Shown: piece by piece, positions 60,229 to 64,000 of the stretch | Numbering within the stretch: the stretch's first letter is position 1 | How the letters are laid out: each line of letters opens with the position of its first letter | Assembly (NCBI GenBank): GCA_910577995.1 | Contig: CAJTND010000001.1 | Span: 314,723-378,722 of the forward strand | Length of the DNA stretch: 64,000 bases | Direction: 5' to 3' | From: an uncultured Christensenella sp. | GTDB taxonomy: Bacteria > Bacillota > Clostridia > Christensenellales > Pumilibacteraceae | Notes under the pieces: model-generated | What the model was told of the DNA's origin: nothing | What the model saw: the letters and a program-made list of their open reading frames with translations, nothing else | Database searches by the model: none | Program-made: the position numbers and the translations under genes

Positions 60229-63200
60229 TTACTGCTCTTCCGCGGGCGTGTCGTAAAAGGCTACGGAATCGAAGCTTGCCGAACCCCTGCAAAGCATTAC
60301 GACGTTATGCTTGCCCTTTTTGAGCTCGGGCGAAACATAGCTGACGTAGTACGGCGTTTTCGTCGGCTCGAATGCGACCGACTTGACCTTTTTGCCGTCG
60401 ATGTAGATATCGAAGTCGCTTTTCGTCGTATTGGACGAAATGATAACGAACCGGTCGCCCTCGATTTCAAACTGCACGGTCGCATTCTTCTTGCCTACGT
60501 ACACATGCCCGAAGCACGACGTCACGGGCTTGACGCTCCATTTGCCGCGGTAAACGAAGTTATCGCCATCGGGCGAAATGTGGTTTGCGCCGTTGCCTCT
60601 CAGATCGATGTTTATCGACATGCTCTTAAAAGTGATCTTGGTCATGCCGAACCTGCCGCTGTCGGTCTTGGTCACAACTATCTTGTAATAGCGGAAGGTA
60701 TATGTGTCGTTGAGCTCGACAGTCATATTTTTGCCCGTGAGCTTCATGTCGGTATTGGACAACATCTCGAAGTATTCTTTGCCGTCGATACTGCCGTACA
60801 CGGTAAACGTTTGGGGCAAAGCATACTTGCCGGACGTTTTGCTGTCGTTACAGCCGTAAAGCGAGATAAAGTTAGCGGTAAGCTCACTGCCGGTATCCGC
60901 AACAAGCTCGAACGGCTTGGCTTCCGAAATATCCCATTGCTTGGAAAGGAAGCTCGTGTTGTCCTTGCCGTCGAACATGAAGCCCAAACCGAGCGCGTTT
61001 TCCATGCCGCCCCACGCAGCGGGCGCGGAACAGCTGACGAGCGTCTGCTGCTGCCCGTATTCCTTAGCGTTGTCGTAAGCGAAGTTGTAGTTGTAGCTCT
61101 TGGTATAGAAGTAATCGCTTTCAAACTGCTTGGTGAACTCGTAGTCACAACGGTATGCCGTCGGGTAAGAAACGGACGTCGGAACTATGGGATCGACGTT
61201 GCTCGCCTCCTCCGGCGTTACTTCCTTGTTGCTCTCGTCAAAGTAATGCGTCACTCCGTCCTCGTCGACGGTAGTCGTGTACTGCGGAACTTTCCACTGC
61301 TGCCAGCCGAGACCGATAAAGCACAGCCTGCCTTTGTTCTCGAATTTCAGCACTTCCTTGAAATACAGCCAGCCCTCGCCGCTCGCATCGTAGTCGAAGT
61401 ACGTAGCGGGATCGTCGAGAGTGAAGTTCGGCGACGTGTTTGTCGTAACTTTTTGCGCCGCGAGCGTATATGTCTCGCCGTCCGTCGAAACGTAGAGCGC
61501 CGCGTCGAACCGTGCGCGCAAAGCGATACGGTATTTGCCCGCTTCCTTGATGAACAGCTTGCCGCTCACTTCCATGACCGTATTTTCCAAGCCCTCGCCG
61601 CTCGACAGCCAAATGTCCGTATTGCTGTTTTGCACGGGGTTGACGTTGTCGGTCGTCTTTTTGTCGATATTTCCGGCATAACCGCTCTCGAAAGCGGCGG
61701 CGGCGCTCGCAGGCGCTGCGCCCTCGTTGAATTTGTAGATCGTTCTTTCGAGCATATTTTTGTTGTGCTCGCGCGATTGACGGAACTCGAGCACGAGATC
61801 GACGTCGTCTACGGCAAACGCGCCGTCGTCTTTTGTTATCTCGAGCGTGACGTATATCTTGCCCGAAAGCTCCTCGCTGCCCGGAGTAAACGTGTAGATA
61901 TCGCCGCTCTTCTGCTCGAACTTACCGTCGGCGTTCTTTGCGTCGACGCTCTTTACCCTCGCGGTAAAGCCGTTGGGCAAAACAACGCTGCCGCTCACAT
62001 ACTGTCCGCCGGCGTTGACCGTGTACGCGGAAAGATCCACGTCATACGGCTCGCCGTGGGGTATGATATACGGCTGCATAGTTTCGATATAGCGTTTTTC
62101 GCCGTCGTACATATAGCTCCTGCCCGTTTGATAAACGCTCGATACGGGCACGAACATCGGATAGTCCTTTTGCTCCTCGGCTATCTCGGGATAGTCGCCC
62201 GTGTACGACTTGACGGAGCTGATATAGTACGACATGTTCTGATGCGTCACGTTGCCCCAATTACGGAAGTAATTCGCGCCCGTGCCGCGCGCGCTCTTGA
62301 TGAACGCGTCCTGCCCGAGGTTGTGCAGGAGCGTCGCGTACACCGCAAGCCCGTTGGTCGAAGATATAACGCCGTTATTGACGCGGTTGAGCGCCCACGT
62401 CGCGCTTGTATAGCTGTTCCAACCGGAAAGACCCGCGCCGCCGTACGAACCCAGACCGCGGTGCGACGATATATTGGTAAACAGGCTGTAAGATACGAGG
62501 GTGAGCGCGTTGTTGGAAACCTCGCCTTTATCGCCGACGCCCCAGCCGCCCTGGAAGTTGTGGTGATATTCGTGGAAGTTGCCCCATGCGCCCGAGGTCA
62601 CGAGCGACTGATAGTTGAGCGACGACGACATCCAGCCCATCGGACAGTTGACCGACCGCCGCCCGGGGAAAGCGACCGCCGCGCCTGCCGCGACAAACGG
62701 CTCGTAGAGAAACACTACGCCCTGATTGGCGACGCGCGTCGACACTATTGACGCCTTCTCCCAAAGCGCGGCGGCTTTGTAGATATCTTCGTAACCGAAG
62801 CCCTCGGAATAGCGTTTCGGACCGGAATGGAGCACGCCGCTGTCCCATACCTCGAGATCGAAGTAAGGCGCGGTAGACTTGGAATACTTTTCAAAATCCT
62901 TCTCGGTAGTTACGCCGAGGATAAAGTGCGAGTAGTTGACTGCGCCCGATATAGTCATGGAAAAAGTTACGTTCTTATCGCGCACGTAGATAGGACCGCC
63001 GAAGAACGACCCGATATACGCTGTATATACCTCGCGCTTCGCGTCGTATGTCGCGGAATAACTATCTATCAAAAGCGTCGTCAGCACTTCGGGCATACGG
63101 TTCATCGCGTTCTTTTGCGCCCAGATATTATTGGTCTGACCGTTGAAAAGCGCCTGACCGATATGTATCACGACGCCGCCGGTCGCCTCGAAATCCGCCT

Positions 63201-64000
63201 TGGGCATTTCGACTTTTATCACTTCGCCCGCCGGTGCGAATAGACCCGTGACATTGTAATAACTGCTATAAGAGCGTTTGCGGAAGGTCATCTTTTTGAC
63301 TACGCCCGGCTCGCTGTCCGCCACGTCGCCGAGGTACATGCCGACCGACGCGGTGTGCGCGTACAGCCTGCGCGGCGCGCCGTCGTTGCCTATCGAGGGC
63401 GTACCGTCTTTCATATAGAGCCAACCGTCCTTATCCATATAACGGTAAGTGGCAGCGTCGTTGTTTATTGTGTTAGTCGTGTTTGCATTGAAGTATCTGC
63501 TTTCGAGTATCAGCCTATTGCGCGCCTCGAGCTTATCCTCGCTGCCGCCTATTACGCTCGACAGAGTATATCCGTACTTTGGATATTCGCTGTTGCCGAA
63601 GTACGCGCCCTCGTCGTGAGTCTCTTTTACGGGCTTGTTGCGCTTGGTCGTGCCGAGGTCCTCGAACGAGCTTCCTACCTGTGTCACGTTGGGCGTGTCG
63701 TTGACCTCTACGGGCTTCTGTTTGAGCAGATAATCAAGTGACGACGTGACGCAACCGCGTATGCCGAAAACAAGCCCGAGTATAAGCGCCGCCACTACGA
63801 CAAAAGCCGCCGCGGCTATCGCTATCAGCTTTACAGAAGTCTTGTTGCCGTCCGCGCTCTTTGCCGCCGCGCCGCCCGACCTACCCGACCTCGCGGATCT
63901 TACGGAACCGCTCTTCGCCGCGGAAGCCGCCGCGGCAGTTTCCTTTTTGGGATCGGTTCCGGTCTTTTTTGCCGCAGGCTTGTTAGCCGCGGGTCTATTA
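60229..64000 (-). CDS. M60 (enhancin-like) metallopeptidase with discoidin-type C-terminus, 5' end outside window
   Basis: The frame is open from the right edge, so the true start lies beyond 64000; at least 1256 residues are visible. A basic Lys/Ala/Ser-rich cytosolic segment leads to a membrane helix near 63770-63830 (type II anchor). Outside comes the M60 core with the zinc motif HEYHH (62560-62574) and the downstream glutamate in GEVSNN (62521). Then come beta-domains: a PA14-like region, an F5/8-type C (discoidin-like) domain (PQTFTVYGSIDGKEYFEM, YYKIVVTKT) and a terminal carbohydrate-binding-like domain. M60 peptidases cut mucin-type O-glycoproteins, which suggests host mucus as a target. 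It ends at 60229. Confidence 0.9.
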   Translation of the reverse strand, partial: NRPAANKPAAKKTGTDPKKETAAAASAAKSGSVRSARSGRSGGAAAKSADGNKTSVKLIAIAAAAFVVVAALILGLVFGIRGCVTSSLDYLLKQKPVEVNDTPNVTQVGSSFEDLGTTKRNKPVKETHDEGAYFGNSEYPKYGYTLSSVIGGSEDKLEARNRLILESRYFNANTTNTINNDAATYRYMDKDGWLYMKDGTPSIGNDGAPRRLYAHTASVGMYLGDVADSEPGVVKKMTFRKRSYSSYYNVTGLFAPAGEVIKVEMPKADFEATGGVVIHIGQALFNGQTNNIWAQKNAMNRMPEVLTTLLIDSYSATYDAKREVYTAYIGSFFGGPIYVRDKNVTFSMTISGAVNYSHFILGVTTEKDFEKYSKSTAPYFDLEVWDSGVLHSGPKRYSEGFGYEDIYKAAALWEKASIVSTRVANQGVVFLYEPFVAAGAAVAFPGRRSVNCPMGWMSSSLNYQSLVTSGAWGNFHEYHHNFQGGWGVGDKGEVSNNALTLVSYSLFTNISSHRGLGSYGGAGLSGWNSYTSATWALNRVNNGVISSTNGLAVYATLLHNLGQDAFIKSARGTGANYFRNWGNVTHQNMSYYISSVKSYTGDYPEIAEEQKDYPMFVPVSSVYQTGRSYMYDGEKRYIETMQPYIIPHGEPYDVDLSAYTVNAGGQYVSGSVVLPNGFTARVKSVDAKNADGKFEQKSGDIYTFTPGSEELSGKIYVTLEITKDDGAFAVDDVDLVLEFRQSREHNKNMLERTIYKFNEGAAPASAAAAFESGYAGNIDKKTTDNVNPVQNSNTDIWLSSGEGLENTVMEVSGKLFIKEAGKYRIALRARFDAALYVSTDGETYTLAAQKVTTNTSPNFTLDDPATYFDYDASGEGWLYFKEVLKFENKGRLCFIGLGWQQWKVPQYTTTVDEDGVTHYFDESNKEVTPEEASNVDPIVPTSVSYPTAYRCDYEFTKQFESDYFYTKSYNYNFAYDNAKEYGQQQTLVSCSAPAAWGGMENALGLGFMFDGKDNTSFLSKQWDISEAKPFELVADTGSELTANFISLYGCNDSKTSGKYALPQTFTVYGSIDGKEYFEMLSNTDMKLTGKNMTVELNDTYTFRYYKIVVTKTDSGRFGMTKITFKSMSINIDLRGNGANHISPDGDNFVYRGKWSVKPVTSCFGHVYVGKKNATVQFEIEGDRFVIISSNTTKSDFDIYIDGKKVKSVAFEPTKTPYYVSYVSPELKKGKHNVVMLCRGSASFDSVAFYDTPAEEQ

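Noticed and set aside
1..64000. CRISPR arrays, insertion sequences, prophage, tRNA or rRNA genes
   Set aside because: No regular repeat-spacer pattern, transposase, integrase, phage gene, tRNA cloverleaf or rRNA sequence was recognised by reading.

Overview
The window looks like a chromosomal segment from a GC-rich, Gram-positive, probably gut-associated member of the Clostridia. Evidence for this includes a clostridial-type Rnf complex, a tandem-OB SSB, a PdaB-like deacetylase, DegV, a TIGR01977-type cysteine desulfurase beside DUF3343, frequent GTG/TTG starts, and an M60 (mucin-type) peptidase. A Christensenellales-like lineage is only a guess. I see no tRNA, rRNA, CRISPR array, phage or insertion sequence. 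Almost all genes lie on the minus strand in long, tightly packed operons with many 4-base ATGA overlaps.

Layout. (1) 1-8220: a giant secreted protein (at least 2740 codons, cut by the left edge) with an ALK-like glycine-rich domain and many beta-sandwich modules. Its promoter carries two copies of a 21-bp repeat. (2) 8.4-10.4 kb: groES-groEL. (3) 10.6-14.3 kb: ribonuclease G/E plus a GH63-like glycosidase. (4) 14.5-21.6 kb: a DUF4132 protein, an M50 protease, minE, minD, then mreB, maf and ppx. (5) 21.7-24.4 kb: a membrane-anchored beta-propeller protein. (6) 24.5-30.3 kb: ssb, a deacetylase, degV, gdhA and a MATE transporter. (7) 30.3-36.4 kb: rnfCDGEAB and a TauE/SafE exporter made of two half-size proteins. 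(8) 36.6-40.1 kb: a four-repeat surface protein. (9) 40.3-49.9 kb: one operon nth-obg-[nadD-yqeK-rsfS]-pap2-[ribU-tsaE]-tsaB-rimI-hydrolase-murF-fabG, holding two striking gene fusions. (10) 50-52 kb: DUF3343, cysteine desulfurase and two small unknown proteins. (11) 52-59.4 kb: apbE-NusG_II-Gx-aminotransferase-tyrS-yigZ-metY-pucR. (12) 59.4-64 kb: birA and an M60 peptidase cut by the right edge.

How it fits together. Rnf would couple ferredoxin oxidation to an ion gradient. ApbE would attach FMN to RnfD and RnfG, and the RibU domain would import the flavin precursor. Obg, RsfS, TsaB/TsaE/RimI, RNase G/E and Nth form an information-processing core fused into the same transcript as envelope genes (PAP2, MurF-like ligase). 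Four very large extracellular proteins suggest a heavy investment in binding and degrading host or dietary glycans.

Most notable observations. (a) A RibU-TsaE fusion tethers the t6A ATPase domain to a membrane vitamin transporter. (b) NadD, YqeK and RsfS are fused in one polypeptide. (c) At least five, probably six, transcripts appear leaderless: a consensus promoter is followed 6-8 bases after the -10 box by the start codon, with no ribosome-binding site. (d) A metazoan-ALK-like glycine-rich domain, with AT-richer codon usage than the rest of its gene, sits at the front of the giant adhesin.
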